A stretch of 64,000 nucleotides of DNA from Tropicimonas sp033101155 (GCF_033101155.1 NZ_JAWMPX010000008.1:1-64000), one strand, 5' to 3'. Positions 26,395 to 34,670 are shown, counted from the stretch's first letter. Made by a program: numbers and translations. The notes: generated by a model from the letters alone, not told the origin.

Positions 26395-26991
26395 TCAGAT
26401 CAACTTCACCTGGGTGCCGATCTTGGCCAGCGCGAACAGTTCCTCGATTTGTTCATTGTAGAGACCGATACACCCGTTGGACGACTTGCGCCCGATCTTG
26501 CGTGTGTCGTTGGTGCCGTGGATTCGGTAGTACTGCCAGGAGAGGTAAAGCGCATGCGTTCCGAGCGGGTTGTCGGCTCCCGGCCCAACGAAATCCGGCC
26601 AGTCGGGATTGCGTTCTTTCATGGCTGGCGTCGGACGCCAGCTCGGCCCTTCGACCTTTCGTGTGACACGGGTGTAGCCGAGCTTCGTCAGGTCGCCCGA
26701 TAGCGGGACGCTGGTAGGATAGACCTTCCGGATCGTCTCGTCCTCCGACCAGTACTGGAGCATCTTCGAAACGGTGTCCGACAGGATCACGCCATTCTCA
26801 AGGCTGTCGAAGTGGTCGCGCCAGTCATGGACGCGAAAGGATGAGGTGTTGCGCTGGATTGCCGGGGATGAAAGGCGCTGTGTCGGTGCATCCTGTGCCA
26901 GGAGCACACCCGGTTGCATTCCGACGATACCGGCCACGGTTCCGACGACAAAGTTTCGCCTATTTATGCAGACGTTCTGTTTCCTGTTCAC
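26395..26991 (-). CDS. L,D-transpeptidase (YkuD domain) under a CueR-type promoter
   Basis: A 198-residue exported enzyme. The GTG at 26991 (VNRKQNVCINRRNFVVG) follows GGAGG and gives a twin-arginine-like signal NRRNFVVGTVAG; the longer upstream frame is non-coding promoter. The catalytic motif HGTN...KSSNGCIGLYN near residues 168-185 contains the nucleophilic Cys. It crosslinks or remodels peptidoglycan. A CueR dyad 40-70 bases upstream makes it a copper-induced gene by inference. It is the second such enzyme in the region; the two share the fold but little sequence. Confidence 0.87.
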   Translation of the reverse strand: MNRKQNVCINRRNFVVGTVAGIVGMQPGVLLAQDAPTQRLSSPAIQRNTSSFRVHDWRDHFDSLENGVILSDTVSKMLQYWSEDETIRKVYPTSVPLSGDLTKLGYTRVTRKVEGPSWRPTPAMKERNPDWPDFVGPGADNPLGTHALYLSWQYYRIHGTNDTRKIGRKSSNGCIGLYNEQIEELFALAKIGTQVKLI

Positions 26992-27031
26992 TGCCCTGCC
27001 TCCGAGGCTTGTGTCCGTTCGCGATGTAACA

Positions 27032-27062
27032 GTTGAACGACCTTCCAGCGCTGGAGGGTCAA
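27032..27062 (-). promoter_or_regulatory. CueR-type box upstream of L,D-transpeptidase
   Basis: On the minus strand TTGACC (27062-27057) is followed by TCCAGCGCTGGAAGGTCG, giving the nearly perfect dyad CCTCCAGCGCTGGAAGG, then TTCAAC at 19-bp spacing. It lies about 40 bases before the GTG start at 26991. Confidence 0.75.
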
Positions 27063-27098
27063 CGGCCTTTCGATAACGAAACAGTGAACTTGTCCGGC

Positions 27099-27129
27099 TT
27101 GACCTTCCCGCGCCGGAAGGTGGCACGGC
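27099..27129 (+). promoter_or_regulatory. CueR-type box upstream of the DUF2933-like gene
   Basis: TTGACCTTCCCGCGCCGGAA then GGT, at 27099-27121, is a near-perfect dyad facing right and is divergent from the box at 27032. The -10 at 19-bp spacing is weak (CACGGC). It precedes the small membrane protein gene at 27164 by about 40 bases. Confidence 0.7.
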
Positions 27130-27163
27130 TGATCCCGGCAAGCCATTAAGAAAGAGGGACGAA

Positions 27164-27445
27164 ATGCCGAAAGAACAGATGCATGCCGGGCACGCTGGAA
27201 AACTGGCCAAATACGGGATGTGGGCCTGCTGTGCCGTCATGCTCATTCCGGTTGCCGGGTTCTTCCTGGCCGGAGGCGCGGGCGCTGGCATGTCCCAGCC
27301 TTTGACGGCCTTTGCGCCCCTGGTCCTCTGTGTCGGCGCGCATCTTGTGATGCACAAGATGATGGGAAGGTCCTGCCACGGCGGTGACGAGGCGAAAACG
27401 ACACCAGAATCGGCTGACGTCATTGAAGAGCAGCGGGCCGGTTAG
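27164..27445 (+). CDS. Small His/Cys-containing membrane protein (DUF2933-like)
   Basis: A 93-residue protein with two membrane segments (MWACCAVMLIPVAGFFLAGG and LTAFAPLVLCVGAHLVMH) flanked by possible metal ligands MHAGHAG and HKMMGRSCHGG. It resembles the shorter protein at 51572, which shares LLLCVGMHFFMHGGHGG at the same place. The AAGAAAG region before ATG 27164 serves as ribosome-binding site. Copper regulation is implied by the upstream CueR-type box. Function unknown; members of this type accompany Cu ATPases. Confidence 0.7.
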   Translation: MPKEQMHAGHAGKLAKYGMWACCAVMLIPVAGFFLAGGAGAGMSQPLTAFAPLVLCVGAHLVMHKMMGRSCHGGDEAKTTPESADVIEEQRAG

Positions 27446-27464
27446 CGGGCCGTTGCTGTTTCTG

Positions 27465-27716
27465 TTGAATGAACGGTTCCTTGGGTGCCGGGGAGTTGCA
27501 AAATGGGTTGTGCTATTGCTTCCAGCGGTCGCAGCGGGATGTTCGACGGGAGGCGTCTGTACCGGCGAGGCTCCCCGCACGGCGGTGGAGCGACAAAACC
27601 TGCTTCAGCTTCCGGAGGGATGTGAGCTGGGTGCAATCGGCGCCGGCGGCGCCGCAGAACTTCTCTGCGAGGGCGGCAGGACCGGCTATGCGATTCTTGG
27701 AACCTCGACGGAATGA
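27465..27716 (+). CDS. Small putative lipoprotein
   Basis: About 83 residues with a lipobox-like run (VAKWVVLLLPAVAAGCSTGG), making the Cys near residue 26 a likely lipidation site. Further Cys occur at GGVCTGE, EGCELG and LLCEGG. The start is uncertain: no ATG suits, and the TTG at 27465 is taken as the most sensible start, with a weak ribosome-binding site. It lies between the DUF2933-like gene and a DsbA-like gene and is probably co-transcribed. The extra Cys pairs could be substrates for the adjacent thiol enzymes. Confidence 0.5.
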   Translation: MNERFLGCRGVAKWVVLLLPAVAAGCSTGGVCTGEAPRTAVERQNLLQLPEGCELGAIGAGGAAELLCEGGRTGYAILGTSTE

Positions 27717-27750
27717 AACGAGACAATGAATAGGGCAGGAGAGTTCATAG

Positions 27751-28524
27751 ATGGCCATTGATCGAAGGCTTTTTCTGGCTGGACTTGGGGTCGCTGCGGT
27801 GGGCGCTGCCGCCTGGAAGTATGTGCCGAGGATCTTCGAGGCACCGTTGTCCTTCGAAGCGATGGCGGACCCGGAAGGTTTCCGCAAGATCGAGGGGGGC
27901 AAACGCAGCGCCGCATTCGACCCGTTCTTCGGATTGTCGCCCGATGAGGTGGATCCCGGAGAAGCGGTGACTGAGGCAACTGTCCGACAGGATATCTGCG
28001 GGGCGCTCTATGGCGGGAACACCGTGCCTTCCGGCGTCGTCAGGATCGCGTCCTTCTCCGACTATTATTGCCCCTATTGCCGGGTCCAAACTCAGAAGCT
28101 CGCGCGGCTCGAAGAAAACTCGAGCGGCGGCATAGAGGTCGTATGGCATGAGCTTCCCTTGCTGGGAGAGACGTCGGACATGGCCGCAAAGGCCGCCCTG
28201 GCTGCGAAACGGCAGGGCGCCTATGTCTTGTTCCACAAGCGTTTGATGAAATCGGCCTTCCGGCCCACGCCGGAGTATCTTCGGCTGCTGTCAAAGGATA
28301 TCGGCATCGATCACGATCAGATGGCCGCCGACATGGCGAGCGCGTCTGTGGAGGAAGAACTCCGGACCAGCGCCGCCCTTGCGCGGATCTTTGCATTCGT
28401 CGGCACGCCAGCGCTGGTGGTCGGCAAGACGGTTATCCAGGGACAGATCAGCGACCGGACCATCGAGCGATTGATCGAACTTGAGCGAGAAGAGGGGGTG
28501 TCCGCCACATGCGCGACCGCCTGA
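27751..28524 (+). CDS. DsbA-family protein with N-terminal export signal
   Basis: A 257-residue protein. MAIDRRLFLAGLGVAAVGAA is a twin-arginine-like signal or anchor, and the thioredoxin-like domain follows with FSDYYCPYCRVQ near residue 110 and the cis-Pro loop VGTPALVVG. It is most like ScsC/BdbD-type periplasmic thiol enzymes. It overlaps the ScsB-like gene by 16 bases, and ScsB/ScsC pairs are known as suppressors of copper sensitivity that keep Cys residues reduced or correctly paired. It is therefore the likely partner of the protein at 28509. Confidence 0.85.
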   Translation: MAIDRRLFLAGLGVAAVGAAAWKYVPRIFEAPLSFEAMADPEGFRKIEGGKRSAAFDPFFGLSPDEVDPGEAVTEATVRQDICGALYGGNTVPSGVVRIASFSDYYCPYCRVQTQKLARLEENSSGGIEVVWHELPLLGETSDMAAKAALAAKRQGAYVLFHKRLMKSAFRPTPEYLRLLSKDIGIDHDQMAADMASASVEEELRTSAALARIFAFVGTPALVVGKTVIQGQISDRTIERLIELEREEGVSATCATA

Positions 28525-30623
28525 GCGGATTGAAACGGGGGATGTTGCTGGCGGCGGTGCTTGCCGGCGCCCTGCTGCACTTTCCGGGAGCGGGGAAGGC
28601 CGCCGAGTCGGAAACGCATGCCTCTCCGGCCGTGCAGGCGAGGTTGATCTCGGCCGAGGACGGGATCGCCCCGGACGCACGATCGGTCTCCGTGGCACTG
28701 GACCTTGTCCTCGGTGACGGATGGAAAACCTACTGGCGGTCGCCGGGCGAGGTTGGCATCCCGCCCCAGATCGACTGGACCGGTTCGCACAACATTGCCG
28801 ATGTGGAGATGCTCTGGCCCGCGCCCAAACGGTTCCGCGCCTTTGGCATCGAGAATTTCGGCTACGACACCGAAGTTGCCTTCCCGCTGCGCGTCGCGCT
28901 TGAGCAACCGGGCGCGCCCGCGCGCCTGAATGCGGCCGTCAACCTGCTGGTCTGCTCCGACATCTGCGTTCCCGAGATCTTCGACCTGACGCTGACACTC
29001 GACCTGGGCACAGGCATCGATTTGGCCTCCGCGGCCCGGATCGCGGAATATGCAGCCAAGGTGCCGGATGACGGGGATAGGAGCGGCATCTCCATCTCCA
29101 CGGCGTTCATCGCCGCCGATCTGACCTCCCTGACAATCGCCGCCCGTAGCGAGGCGGGGTTCCAGACGCCTGATGTCTTTGCCGAGCTCGGCCCGGCAGC
29201 GGCCTTCGGGGCCCCGGACATTCGTTTGAGCGAGGGGGGCTCCGCGCTCTGGGCACGACTGCCGATCCTCTATGCGGGCGAAGTCTTGCCGGAGCTTCGG
29301 GTGACGATCACCGACGGGCCGACCGCCGCGACCCTTTCCCCGGAATTGTCTCCCGCTCCACCCAAGCCGCCGTTTTCCCTCAAGACGGCAGTCCCGGGCA
29401 TTGGGGATGTGGCCTGGATCGCGCTCTTTGCGCTGATCGGCGGGCTGATCCTGAATGTCATGCCCTGCGTCCTGCCGGTGCTGTCGATCAAGCTCTCCTC
29501 GGCCGTGAAGACGAGTGGACAGTCCCCGCACCGCATCGGGTCGGGATTTCTCGCCTCCGCCCTTGGGGTGCTGGTCTTCATGTGGGCGCTGGCGGCGGCC
29601 ACGCTTCTCGCCCGCTGGCTCGGTCTGTCCGTCGGCTGGGGCCTGCAATTTCAGAACCCGTCTTTCCTCGCCATCATGTTCCTGATCCTGGCGCTCTTTG
29701 CTGCCAACCTCTTCGGAGCCTTCGAGATCAGCCTGCCGTCTGCTTTGCAGACCCGTCTGGCGAACGCCGACGGGGCACCCGGCTATGCCGGCGATTTTGC
29801 CACCGGCGCCTTTGCCGCGGTGCTGGCAACACCCTGCTCGGCGCCGTTTCTCGGAACGGCCGTGGCGTTTGCCCTGTCGGGGCGGCCACTGGACATCTTC
29901 GTGATCTTCACAGCACTCGGGATCGGTCTTGCCAGCCCCTACATCCTCATCGCCCTGCGCCCCGGTCTCGTGGCGCGCCTGCCAAGACCCGGGCCATGGA
30001 TGGTCTGGCTCAAACTCGCCCTCGGCGGGTTGCTCGCCGTCACAGCGGCCTGGTTGCTGAGTGTCCTTGTCGGCGTGTCTGGCCCCGCCGCCGCTGCCTC
30101 GGTCGCGCTCGCGACGCTGGGGCTCGTCCTGATCCTGTCGATTGGCCGGATATCGTCTCGGTTGCGACTGGTTGCCGGTTCGGTTCTCGCGCTCGCCATC
30201 ATGGTCGGTCCCGCCTTCATGCTCCCGCCACTGGCCGAAACGCGTGCCATCGCCACCAACTGGACCCCGTTCAACCGGGCCGAAATCGCCCGGCTTGTTT
30301 CGGGTGGCTCTGTCGCTTTCGTCGACGTCACCGCGGATTGGTGCCTGACCTGCAAGGCCAACAAGGCGCTCGTACTGGACCGCGAACCGGTGGCCACGGC
30401 TCTGGACGCACCGGGGATCGTGCCAATGCGGGCCGATTGGACGCGCCCCGACGAAGGTATTTCGCGCTACCTCGCGAGTTTCGACAGGTTCGGGATCCCC
30501 TTCAATGTCGTCTACGGGCCTGCGGCGCCGGAAGGTATCGTGCTTCCGGAACTCCTGACGTCCGAAGCGGTTCTGGACGCGCTTGAAGCGGCGGCCAGGC
30601 GGGCGGTTGCAATCCGGGAGTAG
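28509..30623 (+). CDS. scsB: ScsB/DsbD-family membrane thiol reductase
   Basis: A 704-residue inner-membrane protein. A signal peptide is followed by a periplasmic N-terminal domain (to about residue 280, with LLVCSDICVPEIF), an eight-helix DsbD transmembrane domain with NVMPCVLPVLS and ATPCSAPFLG Cys, and a C-terminal thioredoxin domain with TADWCLTCKANK near residue 610. It moves reducing equivalents from cytosolic thioredoxin to periplasmic partners such as the DsbA-like protein encoded just upstream. ScsB is known for copper tolerance. ATG 28509 lies inside the end of the previous gene; GAGGGGG upstream is a fair ribosome-binding site. Confidence 0.92.
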   Translation: MRDRLSGLKRGMLLAAVLAGALLHFPGAGKAAESETHASPAVQARLISAEDGIAPDARSVSVALDLVLGDGWKTYWRSPGEVGIPPQIDWTGSHNIADVEMLWPAPKRFRAFGIENFGYDTEVAFPLRVALEQPGAPARLNAAVNLLVCSDICVPEIFDLTLTLDLGTGIDLASAARIAEYAAKVPDDGDRSGISISTAFIAADLTSLTIAARSEAGFQTPDVFAELGPAAAFGAPDIRLSEGGSALWARLPILYAGEVLPELRVTITDGPTAATLSPELSPAPPKPPFSLKTAVPGIGDVAWIALFALIGGLILNVMPCVLPVLSIKLSSAVKTSGQSPHRIGSGFLASALGVLVFMWALAAATLLARWLGLSVGWGLQFQNPSFLAIMFLILALFAANLFGAFEISLPSALQTRLANADGAPGYAGDFATGAFAAVLATPCSAPFLGTAVAFALSGRPLDIFVIFTALGIGLASPYILIALRPGLVARLPRPGPWMVWLKLALGGLLAVTAAWLLSVLVGVSGPAAAASVALATLGLVLILSIGRISSRLRLVAGSVLALAIMVGPAFMLPPLAETRAIATNWTPFNRAEIARLVSGGSVAFVDVTADWCLTCKANKALVLDREPVATALDAPGIVPMRADWTRPDEGISRYLASFDRFGIPFNVVYGPAAPEGIVLPELLTSEAVLDALEAAARRAVAIRE

Positions 30624-30650
30624 GGCATTGAACGGATAGGCGGATTCTCG

Positions 30651-30929
30651 ATGATACCTTCGTCCAGCACGCATTCGCGTCAAAGTCCGATACTCGGCGT
30701 TCCTGTGGCAATGACGTTCCTCGCCGAAATCTTTTATCGTGTCGTCCGGCGAGTTGTCCTGTTCCCCGCGGGAATCCTCGCCGGCAAGGTGGTCTGAGCC
30801 GAGACCCGCGGCATCGCCATGGGGCTGGTGTTTGGCGGTCTCACGCTCTTGTGGATCGTGATCAGGTACACCCGGAGAGCCGCCGCTGCGCGGGCCTGGG
30901 TCGCATTCTTACTCGTCTCGGCCTGCTGA
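30651..30929 (+). pseudogene. Small membrane-protein frame broken by one TGA
   Basis: From ATG 30651 a frame runs 92 codons with a single in-frame TGA at 30795. Before it: MTFLAEIFYRVVRRVVLF, then PAGILAGKVV. After it: AETRGIAMGLVFGGLTLLWI and VIRYTRRAAAARAW. Both halves look like one small membrane protein in which a Trp codon became TGA. Alternatively only the downstream part is translated from an internal ATG. No homologue is recognised. The rest of the gap to 31156 shows no gene. Confidence 0.4.
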
Positions 30930-31156
30930 TCGTGGCTGCGCAGCCGTATCGATGCCGTTCCTGCCTGTTTCGGAGGAAACGACGAAGCGACCAGGGGACG
31001 CTCTTCATCGCCTCGGGCACAGCCCCCGCGATCTTTGGCGCGTTTCTGTATCGATGGTTGCTCTGCGCGGGACCGGATCATCCTCAGGGGAGGCCAAACC
31101 TGCTTGATCGGCCTCCCGGTTTCTCTGTTCGCACAGCGCAAACGGCGCCGTGCGCG

Positions 31157-31663
31157 TCACTTCCTGGAGGCCATCCCTGGCAATCCGGCCTGTATTTCCC
31201 GTTTGGCGACGGGCCAGTTCGCCTTCACGAAGGACAGGATTGCCACGATCTCGTCATCCGTCAGAACGCCGTCGAACGCCGGCATGTCGCTTTCATAGCC
31301 GGGTACGACAGCCCCGATCCCTGATTTGGTCATCGCGAAGAGGTGGCTGTCCGAATGGGTGAAGGAATGGCCGGTACCGTCCTGTGGGGGGGCGGGCATT
31401 CGACCGGTCTCGAGGCGCCGCCGCCAGTCGGGCTGACCCTCCCGGTTTTCTCCGTGGCAGGCAGCGCAGTTTTCTGCATAGAGCGCTTCGCCTGAGGCGA
31501 TCAGTTCCGGCGTTACCGGGTTTCCGAGGAAGGTCATTTCGGCAGGATCGGCAATGGCGGCACCCGAGAGCGCCGCCACAACCAATCCCGGTCGGACGAC
31601 AGACAAGGCTCGGCGCGCGAGGCGCCGCGGCCTTTGCCTGCCCGAAACGGCCGGATCACTCAT
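31157..31663 (-). CDS. Class I c-type cytochrome
   Basis: A 168-residue protein. A basic start (SDPAVSGRQRPRRLARR) and hydrophobic signal (LVVAALSGAAIAD) lead to one haem domain with LYAENCAACHGENREG; Met ligand candidates are in ESDMPAFDGVL. It closely resembles the cytochrome at 22076 (shared GxMPAPPxDxTGHxWxH-like segment). Its ATG overlaps the DUF411 stop by 8 bases. The frame upstream of 31663 lies inside the DUF411 gene and is spurious. It is the third gene of a unit with the beta-propeller and DUF411 proteins. Confidence 0.85.
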   Translation of the reverse strand: MSDPAVSGRQRPRRLARRALSVVRPGLVVAALSGAAIADPAEMTFLGNPVTPELIASGEALYAENCAACHGENREGQPDWRRRLETGRMPAPPQDGTGHSFTHSDSHLFAMTKSGIGAVVPGYESDMPAFDGVLTDDEIVAILSFVKANWPVAKREIQAGLPGMASRK

Positions 31664-32087
31664 TCGAGTAGACCTCGATGCCCGAGGGGCCGTAGGAGTA
31701 AACCTTGAGCGTTCCGACCTTGTCCGGGGACATGCCCGGCGAATTTGGCGGCATACCCGGCAGGATGAGGCCGGTGATCGCCGGGCGTTCGTCCAGCAAT
31801 CTGGCGATGACCTCTTCGGGGATATGACCGTGCACCTCGTAGCCGCCAATTTCGGAATGGTGGCAGGACAGGCCCTTTTCGGGCACGCCGACCGCCATCG
31901 CCCGCTCGGCGACATTGGTGACATTGACGATCGTCACGTCATAGCCCCGGTCTTCCATGTATTCCGCCCATGCGAGGCAGCAGCCGCAGCTTGGGTCGCG
32001 GTAGACGGTGACGGGTTCGGCGGCAAGCGCCGGGGTGGCAATCAGCATGAGGGCTGCAAGAGAGAGTTTTTTCATAGGGTATCTCAT
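31656..32087 (-). CDS. DUF411 metal-binding protein
   Basis: A 143-residue periplasmic protein. MKKLSLAALMLIATPALAAE is a clear signal peptide; the ATG at 32087, four codons earlier, directly follows the upstream stop (TGA-ATG) and is kept as start. The DUF411 motifs are DPSCGCCLAWAEYM near residues 32-45 and SCHHSEIGGYEVHGHIPEE. The CGCC and CHH groups look like a soft-metal site. DUF411 genes recur in copper and silver resistance clusters; biochemistry is unresolved. Confidence 0.9.
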   Translation of the reverse strand: MRYPMKKLSLAALMLIATPALAAEPVTVYRDPSCGCCLAWAEYMEDRGYDVTIVNVTNVAERAMAVGVPEKGLSCHHSEIGGYEVHGHIPEEVIARLLDERPAITGLILPGMPPNSPGMSPDKVGTLKVYSYGPSGIEVYSNE

Positions 32088-33014
32088 TCAAAGAACCGCG
32101 GACGCGGCCCAGGAAGTGCCGCCGTCGCGGCTGTGGAACAGGCCGCTTTCGGCTGCGGCAACGAGTGTTTCGGGAGTGTTCGGATCCGTGGCCAGCGCGG
32201 TGGCGGTGAGCTGGCTGGCCTGTTTCCAGACCACGCCGGCGTCGGTGCTTGCCCATATGCCGGATGGCAGCGCGGCCCAGAGGCGGTTGGATGCCGCCGG
32301 AGAGGCGACCAGCGAAAAGACCGGTTGGCCCTCCGGGAGCGGAGCAACTTCCGCTGCTTCGGCCCCCTCAACCAACCCGTCCAGAGCATTGTCCGGCTGA
32401 ACATCCTGCCAGCGGCAGAAGCAATCGGGCACGCGCTGCACACCGTTCGTGGTACCGCCATAGAGCCAGATGCCACCCATGCCGCTGGCCAGATCGACCG
32501 AGGCAAGGGAGAGGACATCGCGTTCGTCACCCCCGATGAAAGGCCGATCCATCGCGAATTCCCAGCTCGCACCGGCATCCTCGCTGCGCCAGAGTCCGTC
32601 GCCGGCGATTGCGGCATAGAGCGTGTCGGGCAGTTTCGCAGCCGTCGCCAGGGCATCGATCTGTGCGTCCGGCAGGCCCCGCCCGAATCTGGCAAAGCTG
32701 TTTCCGCCATCTGTCGATTGCGAGAGACCGCCACCTTCAAGCGAAACGACAAGGCGGCCCGGCCGTTTCGGGTGGCTGGTGATTGCGATCGCCCCGATGT
32801 CCGGTCCGGAGATTGGTTTCCAAGTGGCACCGCCGTCGTCGCTCGTCAGCAGGGCATCTCCGACGGCGAAGGTCGTTCCTTTGTCAAAGGCAAGTCCGGT
32901 GATCCGCTGGGCCGTAGCCGCACGGAGCGGCGGCGCGCCACTGACGATCAAAGCTCCCAAGGCGCCACCTGCAAAGGCACGCCGGCTGAGCCGGATGTTC
33001 GTGATTTCAGTCAT
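32088..33014 (-). CDS. Exported BNR/VPS10-like beta-propeller protein
   Basis: A 308-residue protein with a twin-arginine signal (IRLSRRAFAGGALGALIVSG). The rest consists of repeated Asp-box motifs typical of sialidase or VPS10-type propellers: SDDGGATWKPI, STDGGNSFARF, SEDAGASWEFA, STDAGVVWKQA, SRDGGTSW. The function is unknown; such propellers often act as binding scaffolds. A CFCRW Cys pair in the middle might bind metal. It is the first of three tightly packed genes with DUF411 and a cytochrome c, suggesting they act together in the periplasm. Confidence 0.82.
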   Translation of the reverse strand: MTEITNIRLSRRAFAGGALGALIVSGAPPLRAATAQRITGLAFDKGTTFAVGDALLTSDDGGATWKPISGPDIGAIAITSHPKRPGRLVVSLEGGGLSQSTDGGNSFARFGRGLPDAQIDALATAAKLPDTLYAAIAGDGLWRSEDAGASWEFAMDRPFIGGDERDVLSLASVDLASGMGGIWLYGGTTNGVQRVPDCFCRWQDVQPDNALDGLVEGAEAAEVAPLPEGQPVFSLVASPAASNRLWAALPSGIWASTDAGVVWKQASQLTATALATDPNTPETLVAAAESGLFHSRDGGTSWAASAVL

Positions 33015-33105
33015 TTCTCGAATTCCCAAGATGGAGATCGAAGCGCGCCGGTGAAGGCGCGGCCAATCCCGTCACATGCGCCGGGTAGCAGCGCGGTGGA
33101 TCACA

Positions 33106-33441
33106 TCAGGAAAAGAGGCGCGGAGGTGTGCGCGCGGGCGGTTCGGTCCAACTCCGAAACGCTGCCTCTGGGAACACAAGCACGGCATCCAGAGCGGCAT
33201 CCGGACCATCCCATTCGACCGGCAAAGAAGCCACTTGTGCCGAGGCACATGTGCCACCGCAAGCAGAATGGCTATCCTCGCTGACGTCATCGCAGCCGGC
33301 ACAGGATATGTCGGCCATGTCCGAATGATCACTATCGGACATCTCGACAGCCATCATGCCCATCGACGCAGCCTGCGCCACCGTTCCTGCGAAGAAAGCG
33401 GCGAGCAGTCCGATGCAAAGCATTTTGAGCAGACGCGTCAT
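33106..33441 (-). CDS. Small secreted Met/Cys-rich protein (CzcI-like)
   Basis: A 111-residue protein with signal peptide (MLCIGLLAAFFAGTVAQAAS), then Met-rich SMGMMAVEMSDSDHSDM and a Cys cluster (ISCAGCDD, ACGGTCAS), all soft-metal ligands. It ends PPARTPPRLFS, like the proteins at 13125 and 25530. It probably binds copper in the periplasm or signals its presence. It sits just upstream of the beta-propeller/DUF411/cytochrome unit on the same strand, with 91 bases between, and may lead that operon. Confidence 0.65.
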   Translation of the reverse strand: MTRLLKMLCIGLLAAFFAGTVAQAASMGMMAVEMSDSDHSDMADISCAGCDDVSEDSHSACGGTCASAQVASLPVEWDGPDAALDAVLVFPEAAFRSWTEPPARTPPRLFS

Positions 33442-33520
33442 GGCGGTGAATATGAGGCTCCAACAGCAAATTGTCGATGGCGAGATCGTCGCAAGAGAGC
33501 TCGCCGACCGGGATCAGCCT

Positions 33521-33682
33521 TCACTTCAGGGCGTCAAGCCCCTGTTTGACTTGTGCCCGCCGGGGATCTTCGGCAGGGAGCGCATTGGCGAGTCTTCCCG
33601 CTGCCTCATAAGCGTCTGCGGCCTTCTTGGTTTCGGGAGCAGGTCGCGAGGCGATCACTCGGCCGAAAGTGACTGGGACATC
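33521..33682 (-). pseudogene. C-terminal protein fragment, possibly CcmI/TPR-like
   Basis: About 53 codons at the 3' end of a minus-strand frame look genuinely coding: VTFGRVIASRPAPETKKAAD, then YEAAGRLANALPAEDPRRAQ and a helical end. The ALPAEDPRRAQVKQ style is typical of TPR ends of CcmI/CycH-like cytochrome maturation proteins, but the match is by style only. Upstream the frame turns into low-quality sequence, so the gene's front is lost. Given the cut ccmF at 40540, it may be the far end of the same operon. Confidence 0.35.
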
Positions 33683-33887
33683 TTGGCAGTGATCCCCGAC
33701 GATGCGCGGACGACATCGACACGTCAGTATCCAGTGTCTTGCCTGGTGTCCCAGCCCGCACGAGAGCTCCGAAAGCACCGGGATCAACACATCGTCCATC
33801 CGCAGGTATCCACGACCACAGTGTTGCCGGCCGTCCGTCGATCCAGACAAGGGCAGGTCAAGTAATGGCGGGCAAGCCGAGGATGCT

Positions 33888-34670
33888 TCAGTCAGCGAGC
33901 ATCCTATCGCTCCTGGCGACGAGGAGCGTCACAACTTCGTCATCCTGAGTCCTGAAGGATTGTTCACCGACATCTACCTGGTCCGCCCACTGAACATCAA
34001 ACCAAGTGTCGGCTTCGACTGTGGACATGTAGCCGTCATCTCCAGCGCCTTCAAACAGGATGCTGTATGCTCCGCTCTGGCGATCGAGAGTATCCTTCGG
34101 GAACCACTTCTCGTCGATACTCTTCGAACGGACAAACCAACGGCGCCCCTCTTTTCCGTAAGCTATCAATAGAGAAGGATGAAAATCGCTCTCAACCAGC
34201 CGGTAAGCCATCGCCGTCAGGCTGACGTCGAAATGGGTCGCCATCTTTCTCACGGTCCTCATATCGAGTCGATTGAAGTCGCGCATCGCATCCTTCAGCA
34301 TGAAGCGGGGCATAAGAAGCTCTGCCGCAAATCGGTTTGCGGCCGCCTCTTTCGAAAGGCCACGAGACTTTCCGCTCCCCCCGATGTCATCCTTGCTGCA
34401 CAATAACTGATGACCCCTGTGCCACTCCCAGTGGCCAATCTCGTGCGCCAGCGAAAACCTCTGCCGACGAGAGAGAGCACGGTTGTCGATCGAGATGATC
34501 GCCCGCCCAACGTCAGCCCTGCCGGCGATACAGGCATCACACCCATCGAGTTCCCGGTACTTGACTTTCGCTCCACTCAGCCAAGCGATAGCCTCGAGGT
34601 CTATCCCTTGCGGATCCCGGATCGACAAAGACTCCAGAACTCTCTGGGCAGTTCGAGGCTGATGTGTCAT
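33888..34670 (-). CDS. ImmA/IrrE-family metallopeptidase
   Basis: A 260-residue protein. The zinc motif HEIGH lies at residues 76-80 (FSLAHEIGHWEWH), with the third ligand Glu108 in SKEAAANRFAAELLMP, the standard ImmA/IrrE arrangement. The C-terminal third (residues 160-260) is a separate unrecognised domain that could sense a signal. Family members cleave regulators such as ImmR or DdrO after phage or DNA-damage signals; CapP of some CBASS operons is of this type. Its ATG overlaps the acidic gene's stop (ATGA). It is the last of three overlapping genes divergent from the CBASS operon and so a likely controller of it. Confidence 0.87.
   Translation of the reverse strand: MTHQPRTAQRVLESLSIRDPQGIDLEAIAWLSGAKVKYRELDGCDACIAGRADVGRAIISIDNRALSRRQRFSLAHEIGHWEWHRGHQLLCSKDDIGGSGKSRGLSKEAAANRFAAELLMPRFMLKDAMRDFNRLDMRTVRKMATHFDVSLTAMAYRLVESDFHPSLLIAYGKEGRRWFVRSKSIDEKWFPKDTLDRQSGAYSILFEGAGDDGYMSTVEADTWFDVQWADQVDVGEQSFRTQDDEVVTLLVARSDRMLAD

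Noticed and set aside
28317..30683. A 788-codon minus-strand frame opposite scsB
   Set aside because: The scsB gene and its CxxC motifs are unambiguous on the plus strand; the opposite product is repetitive charged sequence.
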